DNA from: Oribacterium sp. oral taxon 102
Lineage (GTDB): Bacteria; Bacillota; Clostridia; Lachnospirales; Lachnospiraceae
Direction: 5' to 3'
DNA: 64,000 nt
NCBI RefSeq assembly: GCF_013394775.1
Contig: NZ_JABXYT010000001.1
Coordinates: forward strand, 2,337,501 to 2,401,500
A program made the position numbers and the translations under genes. This document shows, piece after piece, positions 43,149 to 52,450 of this stretch (positions within the stretch are counted from its first letter, which is position 1; each line of letters starts with the position of its first letter). Below the pieces are notes generated by a model. It was not told the DNA's origin. It did no database searches and saw only the letters and a program-made list of their open reading frames with translations.

Positions 43149-43868
43149 TCACGCGGAGCCCGTCCGCCTCTTCCCCGGAGAAATCCTCCGGAGGCTGATC
43201 CAGAGGAAGAGAGCGGAAAGCAGCAGAAGCCCCGCGGCGGAGAGAAACAGCAGGAGCGGCGCCGGAAGCGGAAGCAGTCCGCGGTAGAGATAGAGCGGCA
43301 CGAGAAGCCCCGCCGTCACGAAAACCAGACTGTAGCTTCCGAGCATCGCTGCCGCCGTGCTCCTGCACAGGGCGGAAAACAGCATGCCCGCCGCCGCGGA
43401 GAATACCGCCGTAAGCAGATAAAGCAGCAGGAAGAGAAACAGCTCCCCGCTGCCGATCCCGCCGTAGACGAAGCCGGTCAGGAGGAGCGGCAGGGTGCTC
43501 GCGCCGAGCGTACCGAGCGCGCTCAGCGCGCTGAAAAACTTCCCGAGCACGAGATCTGCCGGCGTAAGCAGTGTCGTCAGGAGAAGCGGCAGCGTCCTTC
43601 GCTCCCGTTCCCCCGTGAGCGCCGGCGCAGTCAGCGCAGGTCCCAGCAGCAGGAGCAGCAAAAGCTCCGCCGCGGCAAGGGCATAGTAGAGCTCCAGAAA
43701 GGCGCGATAGCGAATCTCTCCCGTCTCCATAGCGCGCAGGGAAAGGGCATAGAGATTGATCAGCACCAGCACGGAAAAGACCGCGTTCACCACGATGAGC
43801 AGCGCCGTCAGCATATATCCGCGATTCAGCAGCAGCTCATCTCTCCGGAAAATCGGATTCTGTCTCAT
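43149..43868 (-). CDS. ABC-2 type transporter permease
   Basis: A 239-residue membrane protein with about six spans. The N terminus MRQNPIFRRDELLLNRGYM and the conserved cytoplasmic loop ALTGERERRTLPLLLTTLLTPADLVLGKF are typical of ABC-2 permeases of the Nos/Gld type. Its start overlaps the ATPase gene by 32 bp. With the ATPase and the 838-residue extracytoplasmic protein it resembles a GldF-GldA-GldG arrangement, but export of an unknown envelope component is all that can be said. It is the last gene of the unit. Confidence 0.9.
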   Translation of the reverse strand: MRQNPIFRRDELLLNRGYMLTALLIVVNAVFSVLVLINLYALSLRAMETGEIRYRAFLELYYALAAAELLLLLLLGPALTAPALTGERERRTLPLLLTTLLTPADLVLGKFFSALSALGTLGASTLPLLLTGFVYGGIGSGELFLFLLLYLLTAVFSAAAGMLFSALCRSTAAAMLGSYSLVFVTAGLLVPLYLYRGLLPLPAPLLLFLSAAGLLLLSALFLWISLRRISPGKRRTGSA

Positions 43869-44808
43869 AGCTCGTCACCGTCCTTTCGCCTCGATTTCCA
43901 TTCAGGCGGAGAAAAATCGCCTCCAGATCTCCCTTCTCCCGGTGAAAGCCCCGTACCGGGATCCCCGCCGCCACGAGCTCCGCCAGAAGTCCCGCTTCCT
44001 CCTCCTCTGTGCCGTCATAGTGTATCCAGATCTCTCTGTTTCGAATGCTGAGGGCACGGACTTTCCGATCCCTCCTGAGTATCCGCATGGTCTCCGGCAG
44101 CGCACCCGCTATCGAAAGCACGATCGGGCTTGACGCATTGACGCTTCGCAGTACCTCCGAGACCTCTCCCTCTATCAGCAGCCTGCCGTGATCCAGTATC
44201 CCGACATGCGTGCAGAGTCCCGAAAGCTCGGAGAGCTGTCTCGCGGATACGAGCAGCGTCTTGCCCTCGCCGGAGAGCTCGGACAGGAACCGGAGCAGCG
44301 CCTGCCGGCTGCCAGGCTCTATTCCCTCTGTCGGTTCGTCCAGAATCAATATCCTCGGGTCATGAATCAGCGCTCTCGCGATGGAGAGCCTCTGCTGCTG
44401 CCCCCGGGACAGGCTGTCTACCTGCTGCCCCTCTCTCCCCATAAGCCCCGCCTGCTCGAGCAGGAGCTGTATCCGCCGCGTCACCGCTGTGCCGGAGAGC
44501 TCGTAGCAGGCGGCAAAAAAGCGCATATATTCCCCGACCTCCAGCCCCGGATAGGAGCCGAAGCTGTCCGCCGCATAGCCGATCCTCTTTTTCAGCCGCC
44601 TTACATTCGAGTCCGGCCGCATCCCATCCAGCCAGAGCTCTCCGCTGTCCGCACTTTCCAGCCCCAGAAGCAGACGGAGAACTGTGCTTTTTCCCGCGCC
44701 GTTCGGCCCGATCAGCCCATATGCTGCGCCGTCCGGTACGGTCAGGCTCAGCCCGTCCAGCGCCTGCCGGCTTCCGTAGCTCTTCCTAAGCTTACGAAGC
44801 TCTATCAT
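43837..44808 (-). CDS. ABC transporter ATP-binding protein
   Basis: A 323-residue ATPase: Walker A GPNGAGKSTVLRLLLG at about residues 34-49, signature SLSRGQQQRLSIARAL, Walker B ILILDEPTEGIEPGSR. After the ~220-residue nucleotide-binding domain it has a ~100-residue C-terminal extension, as in NatA/GldA-like ATPases of ABC-2 exporters. The start overlaps the stop of the 838-residue gene by 4 bp, and it overlaps the permease at its own 3' end, so all three are coupled. Confidence 0.95.
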   Translation of the reverse strand: MIELRKLRKSYGSRQALDGLSLTVPDGAAYGLIGPNGAGKSTVLRLLLGLESADSGELWLDGMRPDSNVRRLKKRIGYAADSFGSYPGLEVGEYMRFFAACYELSGTAVTRRIQLLLEQAGLMGREGQQVDSLSRGQQQRLSIARALIHDPRILILDEPTEGIEPGSRQALLRFLSELSGEGKTLLVSARQLSELSGLCTHVGILDHGRLLIEGEVSEVLRSVNASSPIVLSIAGALPETMRILRRDRKVRALSIRNREIWIHYDGTEEEEAGLLAELVAAGIPVRGFHREKGDLEAIFLRLNGNRGERTVTSYETESDFPER

Positions 44809-47321
44809 CCCGTCTCTCCCTCCGAAGCGGCAGCCGTCCCGGCCTCCTCCGTCTCCTCTTCGGAATCCGCCGAGACTGCTGCACCGTTCTGCACCCTAAT
44901 CACAGGAACCGTCCCGTTTTCCTTGATCTCCGTCTCCTCCGCCGTGACGATCGGCATCGGGAGGTAGAGACGCGTAAAAGCGCTGCGTCCCTCATCTCTC
45001 GGTGTATAGCGGATGCGGAGCACATTCTCCTCATTCAGATAGGGCGCGAGTGCCTCCCCGGACAGCGCCACCGTCCAGTAATCCACATTATCATAGCCGC
45101 CGCTCCGGTAATTGTAGAGGCTCATGCTTCCCTGAAATGGCAGCAGACGAAAGCTCTCCTCCGTCACTGAAGAGGGCAGGCTCAGGCTCTCGAAGCGAAG
45201 CTTCAGAAGCTTCTCCCCCTGCCCGAAGGAATAGGAGAGAACCGCCGGGAAGAGCGGCGAAATCGTATTGTCCTCATAATCCCCGGACTCTGCCTCCGGC
45301 TCCAGACTCAGCGCCGGATACTCCGCCTCCCCGTCTCTCTCCTCCGTGAGGGGCAGGGAGGCAAGCGCCATGGTGACGCCATAGCGCTCTATCTGCGTAT
45401 TCTCTGTAAAATCCAGCGGATCGTCATGGAAGAAGCCGATCAGCTTCGCATGGGAGAAATACCCGTTCAGCTCCGACGAGAGATAGTAGCCAAGGAGTGC
45501 CCTGCCGCTGCCGTTCGCGATCCGGCTCGCCGTCCATGCGCTGTTCTGCACCGGCACTGTCTCGACCGAAAGCCCGGAAAGCGGCACCGTCTGTCCCGGC
45601 TCCAGCCGTCCGAGGCGGATCAGTCTCCCATACAGAAGAATCGCGGCGTCATAGAGCGTCTGCGCCGTTCCGTTCGTCACCGTACCGGACAGCGCTCCGT
45701 CAAAATAGCGCACCTCCCCCTCAAAGTGCTCCCCGGTATTCGGAATCTTGTTGTGAAGCTCGAAGTATTTCGCGGTAAACGGCGCTTCCCCCCGGATTCG
45801 AAGCGCGGTGTGATTCCGAAAGTAGGAAATGCTGGTATCGGCGATGTCTCCCCCTGCACGAAGCTCCGAGAGATCTCCGGTATAGTCCGTTCCCTTCAGC
45901 ATCGGATAAACGCCGTACTCCGTTTTGATATCCATTCCATACTCCTCCCCATAGGGAGAGCGCAGATTCAGGATATCCGTCTCGTCGATAGAGTCCGCGG
46001 AATAGTCCTTCCAGCGGACATAGGTCAGGAAGCTGCCGCTGAGCCGCGTATTGATCCCCATAACCCAAACGAGCAGTGCGAAGAGACAGGAAAGCAGAAG
46101 CACCGCCGGACGATACAGGCGGAGCGCTCCCTGCCCTCGCAGAAGGAGGCGAAGCACCGGCCCGATCAGCAGAACATAGCTCAGAAGCAGCAGAAGATAG
46201 AGCCCCACCCCCGGCAGCTTCGAGAGATCCGAACGGTTCAGGAGAAGCTCTATGTCCCAGTAGTTCCTGAGGCTCTTCTCCGTCGCGGAAACCGAAAGCC
46301 GGTCGAGGCGCCGCTCCCCGAGAATCTCCCGAAGCAGGAGATCTACATAAGCCGGCTGCTCCGTTCCGAAGCGCTGCAGCTCACAGAAGTCGTAAGCGCT
46401 GACCGCGATCAGCCCTGCGCCTCTGGATACGACAGACAGCATCGGAGCGCCGTCGGACAGCAGCCGCTCTCTGCCGCCGAAGAGGTAAACCGGTGCCGCA
46501 TACAGACTCTGGTACACCTCCTGCCCATCTGCCTCCACCCCCATATCCACGCTGCGCTCTCCGGGGCTGAGCTCTGTCCGGAGCAGCTCGTCATAGTAGG
46601 GACTGAGCGCGCTGTTCCCCCGGCTCCCGCTCCCGAGCAGCAGCGTGCCGCCGCCGGAAACCCATCGATTGATCGCCGCCGCCTCATTCGCCTTCAGCCT
46701 CGAAAGCTCGAAATCCGAGATCAGGATCAGATCGAGCTGATCCAGCTCCGTTTCATCCTGCGGCATCTTTTCCGGATCCAGCTGCACCGTCCTGCTGCGA
46801 AGCAGTCCGTCATACAGGCTCACGCCCTGAAAGTACGAGAGCGCATCCGCACGCTCCGACAGAAGCCCGATAATCAGCTCAGCATCGGAGGAGGCGACAT
46901 CCAATCCGATCCGTCTGCTTCCGTAGACGGTGCCATCCCTCCCCTCCGCCGTCACGAGAAGCTGATTCACACCGGTTCCCAGCGCGATATTTACCGCAAG
47001 ACTCGTCGCCGACTCCGCCTCGACCAGCGCCGGATAACGATATTCATACATACTGCTGCCGGATTCCGCGAGGTAGACGTGGGCATAGCCTGCGAAGGTC
47101 TCCTCCGTTGTATTTTCCATGTCGATCCGGAGCGGCAGAAAGCGCCCTGCCTTCGCCGTGTTCTGATAGCCGTAGGTGAGATTCAGCTTAATGCTGTCTG
47201 CATGGGCAGAAAAGGAAAAGAGAAGAAGAAAGAAAAGAAGCAGCGGAAAAATGACCGCAGCAGCATGCCTTACCCCTCTTCCCTCTTTTCTTCGCCAAAA
47301 TCCCCCTCGCATTCTGTTCAT
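44805..47321 (-). CDS. Large extracytoplasmic membrane protein of the ABC-2 unit
   Basis: An 838-residue protein with a signal segment (AVIFPLLLFFLLLFSFSAHA, about residues 22-41), an extracellular beta-rich region, a stretch with a Rossmann/GATase-like look (LDLILISDFELSRL, NRWVSGGGTLLLGSG; residues ~200-240), two spans near the middle (LYLLLLLSYVLLIGPVLRLLL and AVLLLSCLFALLVWVMG), a second ~400-residue domain, and an acidic tail. The GATase-like part plus later spans resembles GldG-type partners of ABC-2 exporters; I find no firm family. Coupling to the ATPase (ATGA) supports a shared complex. Confidence 0.7.
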   Translation of the reverse strand: MNRMRGGFWRRKEGRGVRHAAAVIFPLLLFFLLLFSFSAHADSIKLNLTYGYQNTAKAGRFLPLRIDMENTTEETFAGYAHVYLAESGSSMYEYRYPALVEAESATSLAVNIALGTGVNQLLVTAEGRDGTVYGSRRIGLDVASSDAELIIGLLSERADALSYFQGVSLYDGLLRSRTVQLDPEKMPQDETELDQLDLILISDFELSRLKANEAAAINRWVSGGGTLLLGSGSRGNSALSPYYDELLRTELSPGERSVDMGVEADGQEVYQSLYAAPVYLFGGRERLLSDGAPMLSVVSRGAGLIAVSAYDFCELQRFGTEQPAYVDLLLREILGERRLDRLSVSATEKSLRNYWDIELLLNRSDLSKLPGVGLYLLLLLSYVLLIGPVLRLLLRGQGALRLYRPAVLLLSCLFALLVWVMGINTRLSGSFLTYVRWKDYSADSIDETDILNLRSPYGEEYGMDIKTEYGVYPMLKGTDYTGDLSELRAGGDIADTSISYFRNHTALRIRGEAPFTAKYFELHNKIPNTGEHFEGEVRYFDGALSGTVTNGTAQTLYDAAILLYGRLIRLGRLEPGQTVPLSGLSVETVPVQNSAWTASRIANGSGRALLGYYLSSELNGYFSHAKLIGFFHDDPLDFTENTQIERYGVTMALASLPLTEERDGEAEYPALSLEPEAESGDYEDNTISPLFPAVLSYSFGQGEKLLKLRFESLSLPSSVTEESFRLLPFQGSMSLYNYRSGGYDNVDYWTVALSGEALAPYLNEENVLRIRYTPRDEGRSAFTRLYLPMPIVTAEETEIKENGTVPVIRVQNGAAVSADSEEETEEAGTAAASEGETG

Positions 47322-47380
47322 ACTCGTATAATACGCCTTTCCTCCTGCCGTATGGCGGCTCCGCTGCTCCTTCCCGCCGC

Positions 47381-48565
47381 TTAACGCAGCAGCTCCCGGA
47401 GCCGCACGCCGGATACCTCCTCTATGGTCTCGTCATCTACCGCCCAGATCGTCAGCCCGTTGTTCGTTTTGGCAAAAAGGCGATCCTCTCCGTTCTTTTT
47501 GTAGTCTCTTCCATTGCTTTTGTGATAATAGCTGCTGTCAAACTGATAGACATCCCCCGTCACCCCTGTCACAGTGAAGCGGTCTGCGCCTCCCTTCACC
47601 CTGAGTCCCTGCCGGAGAAACAGCTCCCGGGCCTCCGGATAGCTCAGATAAATACCGGGAAGCTGCTCGTCTCCTCCGTCCTCTGTCATCACCTCCATCG
47701 CCATAAGATCTGTTTGCTTTCCCTGTTCCAGCCAGACATAACGCCAGCCTCTATACTCCTCTTCCATGTCCTGCTGCTTCCTGCGCTGCACCTCACACCA
47801 GCTCTGCTTCGCCGCCTCGTCGATGCCGTTTCCACTGTCCGCCGTAATCATATAATACAGGAGTACCGAGTCCCGGAAGCGCTGCGCTGTCTCCTCCGGA
47901 TCATCCCCCGTTCTATACTCTGCGGAAAATGATACGCGGCTTCTGCCGAAGGGCAGCTCCTCATAATCAATACAATCCACTGTTCCGAGCAGCGTCGCCC
48001 CCAGATCCGGTGCCTTCCGCTCTATCTGCATTGAGATGGTATAGTAGCTTGAAAACTCCAGCTTCCGTTCTTCCTCTGCCAGAGTCTCCTCCGAAGCGGC
48101 GATCAGCCGAAGCGCCGTCTCCAGCTCTGCAACGCTGTCAATCCGCAGTATGACCTCATACCCGTGAAGTCCCTTCCACAGCCTGCGCGTCTTTTTGTCA
48201 AAGGCAGGCAGCTGATTCTTCTCGAAATCTCCGATGAGCCTTTCCCGCACCACAGTCCCGACATCTGTCGCCATACTGCGATACATTTTGATGGGCAGCA
48301 TACCCCAGCCGACCATACTGTACACATGAAAGGTATCCTCCGGATAGCCCTCCATGGTGAAGCTCCACCACCGCCTGTCCTGAATCAGCCCCCAGCTTTC
48401 CCGATACTTCTCTGAAAGTGTAATGGCGCGATCCGGATACTCCGCCTCCAGATAGCGCTCTGCCTCCTCCCGCTCCGCGAAGGGAACCCTCCTGCCGCAG
48501 CCGGCGGAGAAGCAGGCGATGCAGAGAAACAGCAGGAACAGCCCCAAAAAAGAATGCAGCTTCAC
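47381..48565 (-). CDS. Uncharacterised lipoprotein
   Basis: A 394-residue lipoprotein: signal MKLHSFLGLFLLFLCIACF with lipobox SAGC at about residues 20-23, then a charged, aromatic-rich globular region without a motif I recognise (RWWSFTMEGYPEDTFHVYSM, SYYTISMQIERKAPD). It lies between the VanS-like kinase (4-bp overlap) and the ABC-2 unit (59-bp gap). It might be a signal-modulating or substrate-binding partner of either; nothing in the sequence decides. Confidence 0.7.
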   Translation of the reverse strand: MKLHSFLGLFLLFLCIACFSAGCGRRVPFAEREEAERYLEAEYPDRAITLSEKYRESWGLIQDRRWWSFTMEGYPEDTFHVYSMVGWGMLPIKMYRSMATDVGTVVRERLIGDFEKNQLPAFDKKTRRLWKGLHGYEVILRIDSVAELETALRLIAASEETLAEEERKLEFSSYYTISMQIERKAPDLGATLLGTVDCIDYEELPFGRSRVSFSAEYRTGDDPEETAQRFRDSVLLYYMITADSGNGIDEAAKQSWCEVQRRKQQDMEEEYRGWRYVWLEQGKQTDLMAMEVMTEDGGDEQLPGIYLSYPEARELFLRQGLRVKGGADRFTVTGVTGDVYQFDSSYYHKSNGRDYKKNGEDRLFAKTNNGLTIWAVDDETIEEVSGVRLRELLR

Positions 48566-49749
48566 AGAGATCCCCCCTTTCCTTCCATTGCTGTATCTCC
48601 GAAGCCCTCCGGCTCCGGCACATAGCGAAGCGGCAGCTTCACAGTGAAGCAGGTTCCGGAGAGATCCGAGGAAACACTGATCGTCCCGTGATGCATCTCC
48701 GTGATATTCTTCACGATCGCCAGTCCCAGCCCGGTTCCGCCCGTGCCTTCTGCGCGGGAATGCTCCACCCGGTAGAACTTGTCGAAGATCAGAGGCAGCT
48801 CCTCCTCCGGGATGACATAGCCGTAGTTCACGACTTTGATTGTGACCCGCTTCTTCTCTGCGCGGAGCCGCACGATAACGCGCTTTCCCTCCGCCCCGTA
48901 CTTGATCGCATTGCTGAGCAGATTGTCCAGCAGCCGAACCAATAGATCAGGATCCCCCTCCATCATGCAGCTTGCGCAGTTCGCCGTGAACTCATAGCTC
49001 AAGCCCTGCTTCTCGAAGCTGGGATAGCTCTCCTCGACGAGCTGAGAGAGCAGCCGCACGATATCCAGCTGCCGGACATTCATGTTAAGTCTTCCGTAGG
49101 ACAGCTTCGTGAAGCCGAAGAGCTCCTCGATCAGCTTCTGCAGGCGCTTCGCTTTCGTATAGGCAATCTCGAGGTAACGCTCTCTTTGCTCCGGATCCAG
49201 ACCTTTTTTTTTCCGCAGAAGCTCCAGATACCCCAGAATGGAGGTCAACGGTGTCCGGAGGTCATGCGCCACATTGGTGATCAGCTCGGTCTTGGACTGC
49301 TCCGCGCCCCGCTCTCTGCCGAGCAGCTCCAGAATATCTCTCTCCATACGGCTGATCGACTCGGCAATATGCTGCAGCTCGCCCTCCCCCTCCAGACTGA
49401 GCTCTGTCTCCAGGTCTCCCGCCGAAATCTGCTCCACCGCCCTCGCGATCCTCTCGATGTCCCGTGCGTTCTTCCGCTGCAGGAGGAGAAAGGTCAGAGA
49501 GAACAGCAGGATCCCCAGCAGGACATAGAGCAGGATGCTGATGACGGAACCGGAGCGGAAGCCCTGTACCATGCCGGACTCGTCTCCGGTCTGGTAGAGA
49601 TAGTCTGTCAGCGCCGTGATATTCGTCACGAAGAAGACCTCCAGCACCATGCATACGAGCGTAGACAGTCCGATATGGAACAGGAGCTGCAGCATATAGC
49701 CGCGCCCGGAATGGTGCGTTATGGTGTTTTTCTTTTCTTCCTGCCTCAT
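48562..49749 (-). CDS. VanS-like sensor histidine kinase
   Basis: A 395-residue kinase with two spans (residues ~20-40 and ~72-92) around a short extracytoplasmic loop of about 30 residues, HAMP, H-box TNVAHDLRTPLTSILGYLE, N-box DNLLSNAIKYG and the G-box TGGTGLGLAIVKNI. The LRTPLTSILGYLELL context and the paired regulator are VanS/VanR-like. There are no vanHAX ligase genes nearby, so antibiotic resistance is not implied. The small loop suggests sensing at the membrane, perhaps for the ABC-2 unit downstream. Confidence 0.92.
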   Translation of the reverse strand: MRQEEKKNTITHHSGRGYMLQLLFHIGLSTLVCMVLEVFFVTNITALTDYLYQTGDESGMVQGFRSGSVISILLYVLLGILLFSLTFLLLQRKNARDIERIARAVEQISAGDLETELSLEGEGELQHIAESISRMERDILELLGRERGAEQSKTELITNVAHDLRTPLTSILGYLELLRKKKGLDPEQRERYLEIAYTKAKRLQKLIEELFGFTKLSYGRLNMNVRQLDIVRLLSQLVEESYPSFEKQGLSYEFTANCASCMMEGDPDLLVRLLDNLLSNAIKYGAEGKRVIVRLRAEKKRVTIKVVNYGYVIPEEELPLIFDKFYRVEHSRAEGTGGTGLGLAIVKNITEMHHGTISVSSDLSGTCFTVKLPLRYVPEPEGFGDTAMEGKGGSL

Positions 49750-49785
49750 CGCCCGTTCCTTTTCACGCGCTGCCGCGGCGTTTCG

Positions 49786-50487
49786 TTACTTCTCGATCTT
49801 ATAGCCCACTCCCCACACCGTCGTGATAATCTTGTTCTCCCGCTGATCCTCCTTCATCTTGCCGCGGAGCCGCCGGATATGTACCATGACGGTATTGTTC
49901 GCCTCATAGACCTTCTCATTCCAGACCTTCTCGAAAATTTCGTCCGTGGAGAAGACCTTGCCGGGATGGGAGGCGAGGAGAAAGAGGATGTCGAACTCGA
50001 TCGGCGTCAGCTTGATGTCCTCTCCGTCGATCAGCACCCTGTGGTTATCCTTATTGATACTCATCTCCCGGATATGGATTTCGTTGCCCCCGAACTGGTT
50101 CGAGGCGTTCGGATTGAGCTGCGTATAGCGGCGAAGCTGGGACTTCACACGCGCCGTCAGCTCCAGCGGGTTAAAGGGCTTCGTGACATAGTCGTCAGCG
50201 CCTCCGGTGAGTCCGACGATCTTGTCCAGATCCGTGGACTTCGCGGAAAGCATGATGACCGGAATGTTGGAGCTCTCGCGAATCCTCCTGCACATATCCA
50301 GCCCGCTCATTCCCGGCATCATGATGTCGAGGAGCACCAGATGGATCTCCTGCTCCCCGAGGATCCGAAGCCCGTCCTCCGCATTGTATGCCTTGAAAAC
50401 CCTGTAACCGTCGCTCACGAGATAGATCTCCACCAGCTCCGCGATTTCCCTCTCGTCATCCACCACCAAAATATTGATCTGTGACAT
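49786..50487 (-). CDS. VanR-like OmpR-family response regulator
   Basis: A 233-residue regulator: receiver MSQINILVVDDEREIAELVE with Asp in LVLLDIMMPGMSGLD and YVTKPFNPLELTARV, then a winged-helix domain (FEKVWNEKVYEANNTVMVH, VWGVGYKIEK). GGAGGATAAA before ATG at 50487 decides the start; the ATG four codons upstream overlaps this ribosome-binding site. It follows pheA by 13 bp and precedes the kinase by 36 bp. Confidence 0.94.
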   Translation of the reverse strand: MSQINILVVDDEREIAELVEIYLVSDGYRVFKAYNAEDGLRILGEQEIHLVLLDIMMPGMSGLDMCRRIRESSNIPVIMLSAKSTDLDKIVGLTGGADDYVTKPFNPLELTARVKSQLRRYTQLNPNASNQFGGNEIHIREMSINKDNHRVLIDGEDIKLTPIEFDILFLLASHPGKVFSTDEIFEKVWNEKVYEANNTVMVHIRRLRGKMKEDQRENKIITTVWGVGYKIEK

Positions 50488-50500
50488 TTTATCCTCCATC

Positions 50501-51631
50501 CTAATAGCACCCCAAAATCCGGAACGCCGCGGTCTCCTGCGCGATGCCGTTCAGCGCATTCCGTACCTTGTCCTCTGAAAGCTTCCCCTCGATGTCTGCG
50601 AAGAAGCGATACTCGAAGGGCTTGTCCGGAATCGGACGCGACTGTATCATCCGCATATTCACATCGTTAAAGAGGAAATTGCCGAGGATATTGTAGAGCG
50701 CGCCGGGATGGTGTCCCGTCTCGAAGAAGATACTGACCTTCCCTGCCCCTCTCCGGTAGACGTGCTCCGCACCGAGCACGAGGAAGCGCGTCGTATTGCT
50801 CCGCTCCTGATTCACTCTTCTTTGCAGGATCCGGAGCCCATAGAGCGCGGCAGCGGTCTCGCTGGCGAGCGCAGCGGCAGACAGATCTCCCGACTCCGCG
50901 ACCAGCTTCGCGGCAAGCGCCGTATTCTCTGCCGGCACCGCCGTGATTTCCGAATGTGCCCGGAAGAAGCTCCGGCACTGTCCGAGCGCCTGCGGATGCG
51001 AATAAACCCGACGTATCCCGGACAGCACAGCCCCCTCCGCCGCGATAAGCGCATGCTCTACCGGGAGGTCGATCTCCTCCTGTATCACAAGCTCAGGATA
51101 TTCCAGCAGCAGATCCAGATTATCATATACCGCGCCATGCGAGGAATTCTCAATGGGAAGCACCATGTAATCCGCCTCCCCGCTTCGCACGAGCTCCATG
51201 CCCTCCCGCCAGCTCTCCGCCGCACGAAAGGCAGCATCCGCTCCGAACGCTTCCCTCGCCGCAAGATATGCATATGCGCCCTCGATCCCCTGATAGGCTA
51301 CCGTCTTCTGCCGTTTAGGGAGCTCCGGAAGCTCTCGGAACGGAAGCTCCGTGCCTCGTCCCGCCTCCTGCAGTATCCCGAGCTGCAGCCTGCGGGATAC
51401 CGTCATCAGCTGCCGGTAGAGCTCCCGCACCGCCTTTTTTTCAAAATCACTCTCCGCCAATGCTTCGACTGCCGAGAGCTTCTGCCGCTCCCTTTCCGGA
51501 TCCAGCACTGCTTTTCCGGTTCGGAGCTTGTCCCGTGCTACCGCCCCGCAGACTGAAAGCCGCTCTGTATAGAGCCTGACAATCTCCTGATCCAGCCTGT
51601 CCAGTTCCTCCCTAAGCTCCCTGAGCCCCAT
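50501..51631 (-). CDS. pheA: Bifunctional chorismate mutase / prephenate dehydratase
   Basis: Makes phenylpyruvate from chorismate (376 residues). An AroQ chorismate mutase domain (residues ~1-85: LREELDRLDQEIVRLYTERL) is followed by prephenate dehydratase (VAYQGIEGAYAYLAAREAF, IENSSHGAVYDNLDLL, and the catalytic NTTRFLVLG), then an ACT domain (FETGHHPGALYNIL, MIQSRPIPDKPFEYRFF) where phenylalanine inhibits. The SRP part of the classical ESRP motif is present. It is immediately upstream of the VanR-like gene in the same direction, an unusual but apparently operonic arrangement. Confidence 0.97.
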   Translation of the reverse strand: MGLRELREELDRLDQEIVRLYTERLSVCGAVARDKLRTGKAVLDPERERQKLSAVEALAESDFEKKAVRELYRQLMTVSRRLQLGILQEAGRGTELPFRELPELPKRQKTVAYQGIEGAYAYLAAREAFGADAAFRAAESWREGMELVRSGEADYMVLPIENSSHGAVYDNLDLLLEYPELVIQEEIDLPVEHALIAAEGAVLSGIRRVYSHPQALGQCRSFFRAHSEITAVPAENTALAAKLVAESGDLSAAALASETAAALYGLRILQRRVNQERSNTTRFLVLGAEHVYRRGAGKVSIFFETGHHPGALYNILGNFLFNDVNMRMIQSRPIPDKPFEYRFFADIEGKLSEDKVRNALNGIAQETAAFRILGCY

Positions 51632-51706
51632 GCACTCTCCTTCTCTGCTCTTCTCCCCGCCGAATGCCCTGCCTCCTTTGACAGCGGCGCGCCCTTGTTT
51701 CTGTTC

Positions 51707-52438
51707 TTATTCCTGTTCTTCCCTAAGCTCCCGGAGGTAGCCGCGGAGCTTCTCCCTCATATACTCGCCGATCTGCTGCCGCTCCTCCTCGGAGAGCTCG
51801 AGAAGCTGCACCGGCTCCCCGATCTTCACCCGCACATGGGTCGGATGAATCCGCGGGAAGTCCGCCTCTAATATATTCCGTGTCCCGTGCATCGCGACCG
51901 GCACGATTCGGCAGCCGCTCTTCTCCGCAATCTTGAACGAACCGTCCTTGAATGGAAGCATCAAAAGCTCATCCTCCTCGCTCCGCGTTCCCTCCGGATA
52001 GATCCAGATCGAGCGTCCCTCCTTCACATCCTTAATAGCGGCGAGGATGACCTTCAGGTTTTGCTTCACATTGTCCCGATCCAGAAATCGGCAGCCGAGT
52101 GCCTCCATCCACCTACGGAGCAGCCGGAAGCGCCCGAGCTCCTTCTTCGCGATGAAGCCGGTCGGTCCCTTCACGAGGGTATAGCCGATTACCACATCAA
52201 AGCAGGAGCGATGGTTTCCCACGAAGAGCACCGCCTCCTTCTCCGGGATATTCTCCAGCCCCTCGGCCTCCACCGTCACTCCTGCCGCCCTAAGCGTCCG
52301 CCGGAAGGCAGCCTGTACCACAGGGAGCGCGCAGGCAGCCCTCTCCTTTTCCGGCATTCCCCTCATTTTCAGAAGCCGCAGGCTCCCGAACAGCAGGAAG
52401 GAGCCGACCACAAACACCACTGAAATCAGATGCAGCAT
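51707..52438 (-). CDS. plsC: 1-acyl-sn-glycerol-3-phosphate acyltransferase
   Basis: Acylates lysophosphatidic acid to phosphatidic acid in the membrane (243 residues). It has an N-terminal span (LISVVFVVGSFLLFGSL), the catalytic NHRSCFD (HxxxxD) near residue 77, FIAKKEL, and the glycerol-phosphate-binding YPEGTRSEEDELL. It follows the polysaccharide ABC permease by 12 bp and precedes pheA by 75 bp. Confidence 0.94.
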   Translation of the reverse strand: MLHLISVVFVVGSFLLFGSLRLLKMRGMPEKERAACALPVVQAAFRRTLRAAGVTVEAEGLENIPEKEAVLFVGNHRSCFDVVIGYTLVKGPTGFIAKKELGRFRLLRRWMEALGCRFLDRDNVKQNLKVILAAIKDVKEGRSIWIYPEGTRSEEDELLMLPFKDGSFKIAEKSGCRIVPVAMHGTRNILEADFPRIHPTHVRVKIGEPVQLLELSEEERQQIGEYMREKLRGYLRELREEQE

Positions 52439-52450
52439 AATAAAGCCTCC

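Noticed and set aside
45426..47384. Plus-strand open frame of about 652 codons over the 838-residue membrane protein gene
   Set aside because: Arg/Gln/His/Pro-rich translation without domains; a shadow of the minus-strand gene.
38062..50487. VanZ-like protein and VanRS-like regulators as a glycopeptide resistance cluster
   Set aside because: They are 10 kb apart and no vanH, vanA/B-type ligase or vanX gene is present; both families are common outside resistance clusters.
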